This document shows, one piece after another, positions 27,230 through 36,452 of a stretch of DNA of 64,000 bases. Below the pieces are notes generated by a model, which ran no database searches, was not told the origin of the DNA, and worked only from the letters and a program-made list of their open reading frames with translations. The first letter of the stretch is position 1. Every line of letters begins with the position of its first letter. Origin of the DNA: Mucilaginibacter sp. MD40 (GTDB lineage Bacteria > Bacteroidota > Bacteroidia > Sphingobacteriales > Sphingobacteriaceae); assembly GCF_002288635.1 (NCBI RefSeq), contig NZ_NRSW01000001.1:1766548-1830547 (forward strand), read 5' to 3'. The position numbers and the translations under genes are program-made.

Positions 27230-27307
27230 CAAATGTTCAATTTGATTTCGATATTTCAAAGAGATTTTTGAAAAATTTTATAAATCGAAAATGATTTTTA
27301 TTGACAC

Positions 27308-29728
27308 CTACTCACTCTTTAAACTCTCCGCAGGGTTAGCCACCGCTGCCTTAAATGATTGCGTGCTGATAGTTGCAAAGGCGATAAGCACCGAGCCAGC
27401 GCCCGCTACCACAACAACCCACCATTGTATGTTTTGGCGATAGGCGAAACCATCCAGCCATTTATGCATTACCAGCCAGGCCAGTGGCGCAGCGATCAGG
27501 AATGATAGCAGTACCAGCTTAATGAAATCTTTAGAGAGCATGCTTACGATGGATGATACGCTTGCACCTAATACTTTGCGTATGCCTATCTCCTTGTTGC
27601 GCTGCTCGGCAGCGTAAGCGGCCAGGCTAAACAATCCCAAACCTGCAATAATAATGGCTAAAGTGGCAAATACCAGAAACAGCTGACCGGTGCGTTGTTC
27701 TGTGCGATAGGTCGCGTTAAAATCCTCGCCCATAAATGAATATTCAAACCGTTGATTAGGAGATGCCCGGTTCCATTTTGCCTCAATAAGCGGAAGAAAA
27801 TGTTTTACGTCAGCTCCTTGTAGTTTAACGCTAAGTGCATTGTTGTTGCTTTGCAGCATCATCACCACAGGGGTAATGTTGTCGCGCAGGGATTTAAAGT
27901 TGAAATCTTTTATTACACCTATCACTTTTAATTCTTTTATCGCTGTATCGCGTTCGTTGCGTTCCGGCTCGTAGTAAAGGCTTTTACCTATGGGGTTAGC
28001 TGCGTAGCCCAACGCACGGGCAGCAGTTTCATTAATGATCACTTTGGATGAATCTGATATGTTGCCTTCTTCAAAGTTGCGGCCCTGCGATAACTTCATG
28101 CTCATGGTAGGCAGGTAATGCTCATCAACAGGCCATATCTCTGTAAATACGGCATTCTTGGGTACAGGTGTACGGCTTTTAAATACCGAATTGGGCTGCC
28201 TTAAAGTCCCTGTTGGTAAAAAGCCACTCAATGAAGCATCGCTTATTCCTGCAATTTGCTTTAAATCGTTTTTAAGTGCCCTGGCATTTTCTACCCCCAG
28301 CGTGTTTTTTATTACGAGTACATGGCTGCGGTCGTACCCCAGGTCTTTTTGCTGGATATAATTTAATTGGTTGTAAATTACGATGGTGCCAATGATCAAA
28401 AAGATAGATACCGAGAACTGCAACACCACCAGGCTGTTACGCAATACGCTGCCTTTAAATCCGGTTGATAACTTGCCCTTTAAAACCGCGATAGGTTGAA
28501 AAGCTGACAAATAAAATGCAGGATAAGCGCCGGCCAGTACGCCTACAGTTAATACCATCGAAAAAATAGCAGGTAGCAGCCATTTAATAGTTTGCAGATT
28601 TATACTCAATGCTTTGCCCGCTATGTTGTTAAACGCAGGCAGCAATGCCCAAGCCGCCAGCACAGCAATTAGCGCGGCAACCAATGTTACTAAAGTAGAT
28701 TCGGTAAGGAATTGAAAAATCAGCATTTTGCGCGGCGAGCCGAGCACTTTACGCACACCTACTTCACGTGCGCGGTTGGCCGAGCGTGCCGTGGAAATAT
28801 TCATGAAGTTGATACAGGCCAGCACCAATATGAATAATGCAATAGCCGAAAAGATGTACACATAGGTAATGTCACTGTTGCTGCCTAACTCATACTGCCT
28901 ATTAGAGCGTAGGTGAATATCGGTAAGTGGAGTGAGGTTTACGCGTACATAATTGCCGTTTTTGGCGAAGGCCGCTTTATTAAAACCCGGCTGTTTTTCA
29001 AAGTGCGATTGGAAAAGCGCATCCAAACTTTTGCTCAATGCGGCCGCGTCAGCTTCCGGTCGGGCAAGAAGATAGGTGCTGTAAATAAAACTGTTCCAAA
29101 CGTTGGCCTTGCTGTCCTCGTTGGTGCTCATTGATATCAGGAAGTCATAATTAAAATGCGACAGCTCGGGCATATTGGCTATTACGCCTGTTACTTTAAA
29201 GTTCTCGTTATTGTTAGCCATGGTCAGCACCCGGCCAACAGCATAAGTGGTATTAAAGTATTTTAAAGCGGCCCTTTGAGTCAATACAATGGAATGCGGT
29301 TCTGCAAGTGCCGTATGCGGATCGCCGTGAAGCATAGGGAAGGTGAACACCTCAAAAAACGTAGAATCCACATTGGCTACTTTGGGTTCACTGATATTTT
29401 CCGGTCCTTTTTTAAAGCGCACTTCAGTAGCAGCGGTTATGCGCACAGCCTTTTCTACCTGGGGTAGTTTATTTACTGCTTCCGCGGCCAGGGGCGGGGG
29501 GCCAATAGCGTAAGAGCTTGCGTTGCCACCGTAACTGATATCGGTATTAACGCGGTAAATGCGGTTGGCATTAGTATTAAATTTATCAAAGCTCAATTCA
29601 TCAACCACATAAAATACAATGAGCAGGCAGCTCGCCAACCCCAAAGCCAGCCCAAATATGTTAATGAGCGTTACGCCTTTATTTTTAAACAGATTTTTAA
29701 ATGCGATTTTTATTAGGGTTTTGAGCAT
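27308..29728 (-). CDS. FtsX/MacB-like ABC transporter permease
   Basis: An 806-residue permease of the type common in Bacteroidetes. It has two FtsX halves, each with a MacB-like periplasmic core domain. Residues 1-60 give the first helix and NLFKNKGVTLINIFGLALGL. FtsX membrane blocks follow around residues 280-430 (with NISTARSANRAREVGVRKVLG), and again near the C-terminus with AAYAAEQRNKEIGIRKVLGAS. The ATPase partner is not adjacent; the ATPase at 26364-27203 belongs to another operon type. Probable role: export of, or resistance to, antimicrobial or lipid-linked compounds, or mechanotransmission. Confidence 0.9.
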   Translation of the reverse strand: MLKTLIKIAFKNLFKNKGVTLINIFGLALGLASCLLIVFYVVDELSFDKFNTNANRIYRVNTDISYGGNASSYAIGPPPLAAEAVNKLPQVEKAVRITAATEVRFKKGPENISEPKVANVDSTFFEVFTFPMLHGDPHTALAEPHSIVLTQRAALKYFNTTYAVGRVLTMANNNENFKVTGVIANMPELSHFNYDFLISMSTNEDSKANVWNSFIYSTYLLARPEADAAALSKSLDALFQSHFEKQPGFNKAAFAKNGNYVRVNLTPLTDIHLRSNRQYELGSNSDITYVYIFSAIALFILVLACINFMNISTARSANRAREVGVRKVLGSPRKMLIFQFLTESTLVTLVAALIAVLAAWALLPAFNNIAGKALSINLQTIKWLLPAIFSMVLTVGVLAGAYPAFYLSAFQPIAVLKGKLSTGFKGSVLRNSLVVLQFSVSIFLIIGTIVIYNQLNYIQQKDLGYDRSHVLVIKNTLGVENARALKNDLKQIAGISDASLSGFLPTGTLRQPNSVFKSRTPVPKNAVFTEIWPVDEHYLPTMSMKLSQGRNFEEGNISDSSKVIINETAARALGYAANPIGKSLYYEPERNERDTAIKELKVIGVIKDFNFKSLRDNITPVVMMLQSNNNALSVKLQGADVKHFLPLIEAKWNRASPNQRFEYSFMGEDFNATYRTEQRTGQLFLVFATLAIIIAGLGLFSLAAYAAEQRNKEIGIRKVLGASVSSIVSMLSKDFIKLVLLSFLIAAPLAWLVMHKWLDGFAYRQNIQWWVVVVAGAGSVLIAFATISTQSFKAAVANPAESLKSE

Positions 29729-29909
29729 GGTGGATGATGATATTTAGGTGGTTATCTTACGTTTATAAAAGTAGTGTTCGTTTACATAACAATATGTTAA
29801 ATAAAGTTAAACTAAATTTTTAGTTATACGAAGCATTTTACTCAACTTTATTTTTAAAATATTGCCGGTATATGCGGTTAATGCTTTCTTTTGCATAAAA
29901 AACAACAAC

Positions 29910-30371
29910 ATGGCTATACAAATAGGAGAGGCTGCCCCTCAGTTTAAATTGGTATCATCAGATCTGAAAGAAGTATCATTAGCAGATTTCGCAGGAAAAA
30001 AGGTAGTGCTGCATTTTTTCCCGATGGCGTTTACCGGCGTTTGTACCACCCAGCTTTGCACCATGCGAGATAGCTTTGGCTATTATGAAGGCTTAAACGC
30101 GCAAATACTGGGCATTTCGGTTGATTCGCCTTTTACGCTGGCTAAGTTTAAAGAGGAGCAAAAATACCAGTTCCCGTTATTGTCTGATTTTAATAAAGAG
30201 GTATCAACCGCTTACGGCGCCATCTATAATGAGTTTGTTTTTGGCCTTAAAGGCGTTTCCAAACGTGCGGCTTTTGTGATTGATGAACAGCAGCAAGTAA
30301 TTTATGCTGAGGTACTTGAGAACGCCGGCGACCTGCCTGATTTTAATGCCATTGCAGAAAAAGTAAAGTAA
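29910..30371 (+). CDS. Peroxiredoxin (AhpC/TSA family)
   Basis: A thiol peroxidase reducing peroxides. The peroxidatic cysteine lies in FTGVCTTQLCTMRD (about residues 41-54 from the chosen start), with a possible resolving cysteine five residues on, as in AhpE or BCP-like atypical enzymes. I chose ATG at 29910 (MAIQIGEAAPQF). The upstream ATG at 29862 would add 16 residues unlike the family. The product has 153 residues. It stands alone, divergent from the FtsX-like permease. Confidence 0.9.
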   Translation: MAIQIGEAAPQFKLVSSDLKEVSLADFAGKKVVLHFFPMAFTGVCTTQLCTMRDSFGYYEGLNAQILGISVDSPFTLAKFKEEQKYQFPLLSDFNKEVSTAYGAIYNEFVFGLKGVSKRAAFVIDEQQQVIYAEVLENAGDLPDFNAIAEKVK

Positions 30372-30383
30372 TTGATAAAAAAG

Positions 30384-30415
30384 TTTGCAACGGATATAAG
30401 ATTATTCTATTTTTG
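30384..30415 (+). promoter_or_regulatory. Bacteroidetes-type promoter for tRNA-Arg
   Basis: TTTG (30384-30387) and TATTTTTG (30408-30415), with a 20-base spacer, match the -33/-7 Bacteroidetes consensus (TTTG, TAnnTTTG) exactly. Transcription should begin about five to eight bases further on, some 50 bases before the tRNA. Confidence 0.8.
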
Positions 30416-30474
30416 CAGTCCGTTAAAAACGGGACGTTGTTGGTTAAACAATAGCGTGTTTTACATAGTAAAGC

Positions 30475-30548
30475 GCACTTGTAGCTCAATTGGATAGAGC
30501 ATCTCACTACGGATGAGAAGGTTTGGGGTTCGAATCCCTACAAGTGCA
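30475..30548 (+). tRNA. tRNA-Arg (anticodon ACG)
   Basis: The cloverleaf folds well: acceptor stem GCACTTG / CAAGTGC, D stem GCTC / GAGC, anticodon stem TCTCA / TGAGA with loop CTACGGA giving anticodon ACG, and a T arm with TTCGAAT. The discriminator base is A, and the CCA end is not encoded. The wobble A is expected to be edited to inosine by TadA to read CGN codons. Confidence 0.95.
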
Positions 30549-30557
30549 CATAATTCT

Positions 30558-30594
30558 AAAGCCTTTCCGTATCCAGATGCAGAAAGGCTTTTAA
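30558..30594 (+). terminator. Intrinsic terminator after tRNA-Arg
   Basis: AAAGCCTTTC (30558-30567) pairs with GAAAGGCTTT (30582-30591) around a 14-base loop, followed by TTAA. It lies 10 bases after the tRNA, so adk probably has its own promoter or depends on read-through. Confidence 0.75.
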
Positions 30595-30612
30595 CTTTAA
30601 TCACTCACAGGG

Positions 30613-31185
30613 ATGCTTAACTTAGTTCTGTTTGGTCCGCCCGGTGCCGGGAAAGGTACTCAATCACAAAAACTTATCGAAAAATACGGCCTTATTCACC
30701 TATCAACCGGTGACTTGCTACGCGGCGAAATTGCACAGGGCACCACGCTTGGCCTTGAAGCAAAAAAGCTGATGGATGAGGGCCAGTTAGTACCCGATGC
30801 GGTTGTTATTGGTATGATAAGCAATAAGCTTGATGCTAATAAAGATGCAGAGGGCTTCATTTTTGACGGTTTCCCGCGTACGGTAGCGCAAGCCGAAGCA
30901 TTGGATGAGCTATTAGCATCAAAGGGTTCGGCCATATCAGGCATGATCGCCTTAGAGGTGAATGACCAGGAACTGGAGCAGCGTTTGTTAAAACGTGGCG
31001 AAACATCTGGCAGGCCGGATGATGCCAATCCGGAAGTGATCCGTAAGCGTATTAAAGAGTACAATGATAAAACCGCGCCTGTTGCCGGTTTTTATCAAAA
31101 CCAGAATAAGTTTACCAGCATTAACGGCATAGGTTCAATAGAAGATATCTTTGCATCTATCAACAGCGTTATTGCTAAGTATTAA
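30613..31185 (+). CDS. adk: Adenylate kinase
   Basis: Interconverts ATP + AMP and 2 ADP in the cytoplasm. The P-loop is FGPPGAGKGTQS at residues 5-16, the AMP-binding part HLSTGDLLRGEIA follows, and DGFPRTVAQAEALD lies near residue 84. The lid is short (LLKRGETSGRPDD), with no zinc-binding cysteines, giving a 190-residue short-lid form. It precedes obgE by 106 bases. Confidence 0.96.
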   Translation: MLNLVLFGPPGAGKGTQSQKLIEKYGLIHLSTGDLLRGEIAQGTTLGLEAKKLMDEGQLVPDAVVIGMISNKLDANKDAEGFIFDGFPRTVAQAEALDELLASKGSAISGMIALEVNDQELEQRLLKRGETSGRPDDANPEVIRKRIKEYNDKTAPVAGFYQNQNKFTSINGIGSIEDIFASINSVIAKY

Positions 31186-31203
31186 ATAATTAGGATAGTC
31201 TGT

Positions 31204-31279
31204 AAGTCGGGAAGTCCGAAAGTCGGTAAGTCGCATGACATGCTGTCTTTCGGACTTTCCGTCTAAAAGCTTTCCGACT
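31204..31279. repeat. Intergenic nested hairpin with AAGTCGG repeats
   Basis: AAGTCCGAAAG (31212-31222) pairs exactly with CTTTCGGACTT (31247-31257), and outer AAGTCGGGA / TTTCCGACT arms pair almost fully. A small palindrome GCATGACATGC (31233-31243) marks the centre. The left half is a run of AAGTCGG-like octamers. It lies between adk and obgE. Confidence 0.75.
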
Positions 31280-31291
31280 AAATAAAAAGCC

Positions 31292-32290
31292 ATGTCTCAG
31301 GGATCTAACTTTGTTGATTACGTAAAAATTTGCTGTCGTTCGGGCCATGGCGGGCCGGGCTCCGCACATTTGCATCGTGATGTTTTTACAGCAAAGGGCG
31401 GCCCTGATGGTGGTGATGGCGGCCGTGGCGGGCACGTGATTGTAAAAGGTAACGCCCAGTTATGGACATTGCTTCACCTTAAATACCGTAAGCACGTTAT
31501 AGCTGGTGATGGCGAATCGGGCGGTAGTTCTTTGCGTTCAGGAAAAACCGGTCGTGATGAGATATTAGAAGTACCCTTGGGTACCATTGCCCGCAATGCT
31601 GAAACAGGTGAGGTTTTGTTCGAGATCAATACCGACGGCGAGACCAAAATATTAACGCCGGGTGGCCGTGGCGGCTTAGGCAACTGGCATTTTAAATCGC
31701 CAACCCAGCAAACGCCGCGTTTTGCCCAGCCCGGCGAAGATGGCCGTGAGGACTGGAACATACTTGAATTGAAATTGCTGGCGGATGTTGGTTTGGTAGG
31801 ATTCCCTAATGCGGGTAAATCAACCTTGTTATCAGTTGTATCTGCAGCTAAGCCGGAGATTGCCGATTATGCCTTTACTACGCTGGTTCCTAACCTTGGT
31901 ATCGTAAGCTATCGCGATAACCGTTCATTTGTGATGGCCGATATTCCGGGTATCATAGAGGGTGCTTCGCAGGGCAGGGGCTTAGGTATCCGTTTCCTTC
32001 GCCATATCGAGCGTAACTCCACGCTATTGTTTATGGTGCCTGCCGATACTAACCGCACCATTAAAGAAGAGTACGAAATACTTCTGAATGAGCTTAACGA
32101 GTACAACCCTGAACTGATGCACAAACCACGTGTTTTGGCAATTACCAAAGCTGATATGCTTGACCAGGAATTACAGGAAGAAATGGAAAGGGAAGTGCCG
32201 AAGGATGTGCCTCACATCTTCATTTCAGCGGTTGCTCAAAAAGGGATCACTGAGCTTAAAGATCTGCTTTGGAAAGAAATTAACCGTTAA
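31292..32290 (+). CDS. obgE: GTPase Obg
   Basis: An essential ribosome-associated GTPase with roles in 50S assembly and stress response. The N-terminal glycine-rich Obg domain reads [16 protein letters not shown] (about residues 13-28) and continues to about residue 158. The G domain has [12 protein letters not shown] (about residues 166-177), [16 protein letters not shown] and the base-specificity motif TKAD. At 332 residues it lacks the C-terminal OCT extension. It ends one base from the stop of the convergent exopolysaccharide operon, with no visible terminator. Confidence 0.96.
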   Translation: MSQGSNFVDYVKICCRSGHGGPGSAHLHRDVFTAKGGPDGGDGGRGGHVIVKGNAQLWTLLHLKYRKHVIAGDGESGGSSLRSGKTGRDEILEVPLGTIARNAETGEVLFEINTDGETKILTPGGRGGLGNWHFKSPTQQTPRFAQPGEDGREDWNILELKLLADVGLVGFPNAGKSTLLSVVSAAKPEIADYAFTTLVPNLGIVSYRDNRSFVMADIPGIIEGASQGRGLGIRFLRHIERNSTLLFMVPADTNRTIKEEYEILLNELNEYNPELMHKPRVLAITKADMLDQELQEEMEREVPKDVPHIFISAVAQKGITELKDLLWKEINR

Positions 32291-32291
32291 G

Positions 32292-33875
32292 CTACCTTGC
32301 CTGTGTGGCAAAATATAATACATAATCGTCGCTTAATTCTTTAAGCGAGAAGCCTTTATATCCCGGAAAAGCTTTTAATATCATATTGGCACGTACACCA
32401 ATGTACTCATGCGGCAGCAGGATATAAACCGGCCCCGCGTGGCCTTTATGCACATAATCGTCAAAGTTGATGCTGATATCCCGGTTGAGCGGATCAAGCG
32501 TAATGATACGGTTATTTTGTATTTCGAGGCCGAGGTCGGGGCTTAGGAACACAAAAATAGCGTTGTGGTTGTGTACATCTAACTGATGGATATAATTAAG
32601 GCTGGGCTGGTCAATAAACTGTTGTGCTATGCCTGTTGGCCCATGTGCGGTATCTTGTTTAAGGGCAATGTATGAGCGGGTGTAAAAACGTATGCTAAAG
32701 AAACCGATGGTTGCCACCAGGATGCCAAGCATATAAACAAAGATCCTGCTTGTGTTACTGAACAAGTAAAGCGTACCGGGAACCATTATCAGGCCCACCG
32801 TACGAAAATGGCGGCCTTCATATGAAATATCCGCTTTGCGCAGATAAGCCCATCCAAAAAATAGTATAGCGAATCCGTAAACCAACATCATTAGCATGTT
32901 GTACGCCGTATAAGGTGAGCGTTTACAGATAAAATATACCAATACGACACTTAATAAAGCCAATATAGCTATGATGATATTAGCCTGTGCCGGGCTAAAT
33001 AATATGGTGTCATTATGAAAGATGAAGCCGTTGGCCAGGTCATCAAAAGAGAAACCCGCCAATAACGGCGAGGCCAGCGGAAAAGTAAAAGCGTTTAAAG
33101 AAAAACTTAAACCACCCGATTGAGAGGATGGATTATTACCTTTAGAAAGATAAAGCAAATAGATCACCGCAACAGATAACACTGCAGGCACGCCAATCCA
33201 AAAGCCGTTTTTTAACCATGTAGTTATTGCGCGGCCATGTTTTGAGAGTTGTATCCATATAAAAACAAGGCCTGCGCCATACATCCACAGGAATGACGAT
33301 TTGGCAATAAAACCCACCCAGCCGGATAATAATACGAAGACAACCAATGCCGGGCCCGGTGTTTTTACAGATAAACAACCATATAAAAACCAGCCTATTA
33401 CACCAAACAGTAGTACCTCGCCGCCACTGTAAAAAATGTAAGGACTAAAAAACGCTTGTTGCAGGCAAATTACCCCAACGCTAAGGGCACTAATGATTTG
33501 GCTAAAGCCCGCCTTTTTAAAAAATATGTATAAACCTGCAAGGCCGGATAGCTGGCACAGGATTATGGTAATACTGATGGCCTGCCCCAACTTGATACCC
33601 AAAAGGGTTTTAAACAGCGCAGGCACCAGGTATTGCCCCGGCGACCACCACGATTTAAACTCAGATGTATTGGCTGAGATATCCCAGGTGCTTACCTGGG
33701 TCATGATGTTAAAGCCACTGCCGTGTTGCATAGACCGTAATACCTGGAACCCCCATGAAGCGTCGGGAAAAATTGCGGCAGGATTAAGCAACAGCAGTAT
33801 ATTTAAAATAATAACACCTGTAAAAATAACAGATAGAATAAGGTGATGTATTTTATATGGCTTAGTAAGCATCAT
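32292..33875 (-). CDS. Polytopic membrane protein, glycosyltransferase-like (GT-C type candidate)
   Basis: A 527-residue protein with about eleven or twelve membrane helices and a C-terminal soluble domain (from about residue 410). The first extracytoplasmic loop after helix 1 contains acidic and aromatic residues, as in lipid-linked-sugar GT-C transferases such as the GT39 type, but no signature is clear enough to name. It is the last gene of the exopolysaccharide operon, two bases after the acetyltransferase gene. Alternative readings are an O-unit modifying enzyme or a component of polymer transfer. Confidence 0.6.
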   Translation of the reverse strand: MMLTKPYKIHHLILSVIFTGVIILNILLLLNPAAIFPDASWGFQVLRSMQHGSGFNIMTQVSTWDISANTSEFKSWWSPGQYLVPALFKTLLGIKLGQAISITIILCQLSGLAGLYIFFKKAGFSQIISALSVGVICLQQAFFSPYIFYSGGEVLLFGVIGWFLYGCLSVKTPGPALVVFVLLSGWVGFIAKSSFLWMYGAGLVFIWIQLSKHGRAITTWLKNGFWIGVPAVLSVAVIYLLYLSKGNNPSSQSGGLSFSLNAFTFPLASPLLAGFSFDDLANGFIFHNDTILFSPAQANIIIAILALLSVVLVYFICKRSPYTAYNMLMMLVYGFAILFFGWAYLRKADISYEGRHFRTVGLIMVPGTLYLFSNTSRIFVYMLGILVATIGFFSIRFYTRSYIALKQDTAHGPTGIAQQFIDQPSLNYIHQLDVHNHNAIFVFLSPDLGLEIQNNRIITLDPLNRDISINFDDYVHKGHAGPVYILLPHEYIGVRANMILKAFPGYKGFSLKELSDDYVLYFATQAR

Positions 33876-33877
33876 CG

Positions 33878-34429
33878 TTATTGCATTATACGGTCGCGTA
33901 TTTTTACCGCCGGGTTGCCCTGGTATATGCCATGTGGCTCCAGGCTTTTATTGGCCACCGAGCCACTGCTTAAAATAGCATGGTTACCGAGTGTTACTCC
34001 TTTATTGATAATGGCCCCGCAGCCTACCCACGCACCATCTTCAATTATAATAGGGCCTATAATAAGGTCAAAAGTTGGCTTTTTGTAATTATGACTTCCG
34101 GTTTGTAACATAACGCCCTGAGACAGGCAAACATTATTCCCTATTGTTACTGTAGTTAAATTATCTATCCACACACCTTCGCCTATCCAGCTATAATTGC
34201 TTATGCGCAAGTGCCAGGGATATTTAATGTTTACCCGTGGTTTTATAATTACGCCATTACCTACTTGGGCACCAAACAGCTTTAGTAAACCTATCTTTAA
34301 TGAGTTGAACGGCAACCACGCTGTATTAATTATAAAAGCGTTTACATAATACCAAAGCAGCCGTTTAAACGCGTTTCCGCCCGGCTGATAAGGATGGTTA
34401 TTATAAATAGCGAGATCAGTTTGCTGCAT
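33878..34429 (-). CDS. WcaF-like hexapeptide acetyltransferase
   Basis: A 183-residue left-handed beta-helix transferase of the colanic acid WcaF group. Hexapeptide repeats run from about residue 50 (VGNGVIIKPRVNI) to 165 (GNHAILSSGSVANKSL), ending in the family motif GIYQGNPAVKIRDR. It probably O-acetylates the polysaccharide repeat unit, using acetyl-CoA. Its start overlaps the exosortase gene by 14 bases. Confidence 0.88.
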   Translation of the reverse strand: MQQTDLAIYNNHPYQPGGNAFKRLLWYYVNAFIINTAWLPFNSLKIGLLKLFGAQVGNGVIIKPRVNIKYPWHLRISNYSWIGEGVWIDNLTTVTIGNNVCLSQGVMLQTGSHNYKKPTFDLIIGPIIIEDGAWVGCGAIINKGVTLGNHAILSSGSVANKSLEPHGIYQGNPAVKIRDRIMQ

Positions 34430-34979
34430 GCAGGGGCTGTTTATCCTGGTGGCGAATGTAGAAATATATACTGATACCTATAAGCAGGTAAACTACTATA
34501 TTGAATATAGTGTGGTGGTCTGATATAAAAGCATGGTTGTGCTTCCAGTAAAGCGATAGCAGCACAATACGAATGATATTAAGCAGCTGGATGCATAAGA
34601 TACCCGCAAAGCCGAAAATTAGCCTGGTGCGAAGTGTTGCCGGGTAAGCGATCACAAACGCGGCAAAAAAACACATCACGGCAATACCCAAGCAATCATA
34701 ACCAATATGTACAATGTTATGGCCTACTACCAGCATTTGCTCGGCACTTGTTTTGGTTTGATACCCCAGCAGGTTAAGGACATCCGAACTAATGCCTATA
34801 AGCAACGTTCTGAAGGCGTTGATAAAATTAAAGTGCTCATCCAGATAGGCGTTATAATACCCTCCAGGAGATACTACGCCGAGGTATAAAAGATAAAAGC
34901 CATAAAATGCCCCGAATAAAAGCAAGAATTTGATGATGAAAATAATAGCCGGGTTAATTTTCTTCCTGGTGCTTTTCAT
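34416..34979 (-). CDS. Exosortase/archaeosortase family protein (XrtY-like)
   Basis: A 187-residue membrane protein with about six helices. The exosortase triad is visible: Cys96 in GYDCLGIAVM, Arg137 in LLNIIRIVLL and His155/156 in SDHHTIFN. Exosortases are membrane transpeptidases that cut and re-anchor proteins bearing C-terminal sorting signals and are usually encoded in polysaccharide loci, as here. The Bacteroidetes forms are small like this one. The XrtY label is from memory of the family's context with a Wzy-like protein and is uncertain. No substrate with a recognisable sorting tail is encoded in the window. It overlaps the neighbouring genes on both sides. Confidence 0.85.
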   Translation of the reverse strand: MKSTRKKINPAIIFIIKFLLLFGAFYGFYLLYLGVVSPGGYYNAYLDEHFNFINAFRTLLIGISSDVLNLLGYQTKTSAEQMLVVGHNIVHIGYDCLGIAVMCFFAAFVIAYPATLRTRLIFGFAGILCIQLLNIIRIVLLSLYWKHNHAFISDHHTIFNIVVYLLIGISIYFYIRHQDKQPLHAAN

Positions 34980-35835
34980 GCTGCCGTTGTTGTTTTAGCA
35001 GTTCATCTATTTTAATATCAACCACCATCCGGAACCAATAGCCCTGCATGAAATGGAAGATCATGCCGGTGCGCCCATCTAATATACCTAATTTAAAAAT
35101 AGTACGGTAAATAAAATAGAGCATTGGTCGTGTATAACGCGGCATTTTCCACCAGCGGTATTTTAACCAAGCCGTACGTTCATCGGGCGAGCCCCAAAAA
35201 ACGGGTTTTATGGTTTGCTTGCGCAAATTCTTTATCCTTTCCACTTCTTCAATAGCCAGTAGATCGCTATATCGGTTATGCTTCGCTATCCAAAAACTGA
35301 TGTTATTTTCTTTCAGGTTTTCTTCAATAATATGCCCGTTCTTCCAGATCAAAGTTTTACCGGGTACAACCAGCCGGTGGTCCATATTTTCATGGGTGTC
35401 AGAAAATCCTATGCCATACCTCACCATTTTAAGCAAGTAAAAAGGATAGTAACCGCCGTATTTGAGCCATTTGCCTTTAAATATGTTTTTGCGGTTAAAG
35501 TAAATGCCATTAACATCAAGGTAATTCTCATCCCTGAAATCTTCTAACTGCCGGTAAAGTTCGGGTGTTACTATCTGGTCGGCATCAAGGCAAATAACCC
35601 AGGGCGTACTTACCGGGAGGTTTTTTAAAGCGAAATCCCATTGCAGGGGATGGTTAACAAACGCGTGATGAGTTACTAAAGCGCCATTTTGTTCTGCAAT
35701 GGCTATGGTATTATCTGTACTCCCCGAATCAACTATAAAAGTACGCGCCTGTAACCCGGCTATTGACGCGAGCAGCCTGGGTAGATGCATTTCCTCGTTA
35801 TAGGTGAGGACAATAAAAGTAAAATGCGCGTTCAA
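34954..35835 (-). CDS. Family 2 glycosyltransferase
   Basis: A GT-A fold transferase. It begins with FTFIVLTYNEEMHLPRLLAS and has the nucleotide-binding DSGSTDNT and the metal motif CLDADQ (about residue 100). A C-terminal part with aromatic clusters (WLKYRWWKMPRYTRP) probably touches the membrane. I favour the TTG start at 35835, whose TTGA overlaps the methyltransferase stop as at three other junctions of the operon. An ATG at 35889 would add 18 residues that do not look like the family. Donor and acceptor unknown. Confidence 0.88.
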   Translation of the reverse strand: MNAHFTFIVLTYNEEMHLPRLLASIAGLQARTFIVDSGSTDNTIAIAEQNGALVTHHAFVNHPLQWDFALKNLPVSTPWVICLDADQIVTPELYRQLEDFRDENYLDVNGIYFNRKNIFKGKWLKYGGYYPFYLLKMVRYGIGFSDTHENMDHRLVVPGKTLIWKNGHIIEENLKENNISFWIAKHNRYSDLLAIEEVERIKNLRKQTIKPVFWGSPDERTAWLKYRWWKMPRYTRPMLYFIYRTIFKLGILDGRTGMIFHFMQGYWFRMVVDIKIDELLKQQRQHEKHQEEN

Positions 35836-36452
35836 GATAATTTTGCTGTTACAAGCATTGATTTCCAAAGATAGGGCATCCTGCCGCATCCTTTAAAGGT
35901 AATATCATTGAACCCCTTATCAGCTAATACTTTACTCAATGTACGGTACGACCATATTTTGATATGCCCGCCAAGCCATAACGGGTCCATATGCCGGTCC
36001 CATTTGTTGAATATACTTAGCACCAGGTTTTTTAAATAGCCATGATAGGGAGTAGATAAAATAACTTCACCGCTGTTACCGAGAATGTCTTTACAGAACT
36101 GTATAAACTGCGCAGGGTCATACAAGTGTTCAATTACCTCCGTTGATATAATGGTATCAAATTTTATATGGCGTAGGGGCAAGGGTAGTTTACCGGTTGA
36201 GAGATCCTGTAAGAAAAACCTTTCAGGATTATTTCTTTGAGCTATTGCTATACCTTCTGCAGAAGCATCTGTGCCGTAAATATTATAGCCCTGTTGAAGC
36301 AGATAATTTACCAGGTATCCGTTGCCGCAGCCCAAATCAAGTATAACCAGGTTTCGGCTTTTGTCCAATGTTTGCAATAATGGTTTCAATATATAGCCAA
36401 AGTTGTGGGTGGCTTCGGCGTTATTGTAACCGTAGTCGTGGTAGTTACTCAT
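35832..36452 (-). CDS. Class I SAM-dependent methyltransferase
   Basis: A 206-residue methyltransferase with motif I ILDLGCGNGYLVNYL (about residues 38-52), then YGTDASAEGI and FDTIISTEVIEHLYDP. The form resembles UbiG/Methyltransf_11-like enzymes found in polysaccharide loci, where they methylate sugars. It overlaps the upstream GT4 by eight bases. Confidence 0.88.
   Translation of the reverse strand: MSNYHDYGYNNAEATHNFGYILKPLLQTLDKSRNLVILDLGCGNGYLVNYLLQQGYNIYGTDASAEGIAIAQRNNPERFFLQDLSTGKLPLPLRHIKFDTIISTEVIEHLYDPAQFIQFCKDILGNSGEVILSTPYHGYLKNLVLSIFNKWDRHMDPLWLGGHIKIWSYRTLSKVLADKGFNDITFKGCGRMPYLWKSMLVTAKLS

Noticed and set aside
31204..31279. CRISPR array in the AAGTCGG repeats
   Set aside because: The repeats are seven to eight bases long without spacers of constant length, and form one hairpin. 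No cas gene is in the window.
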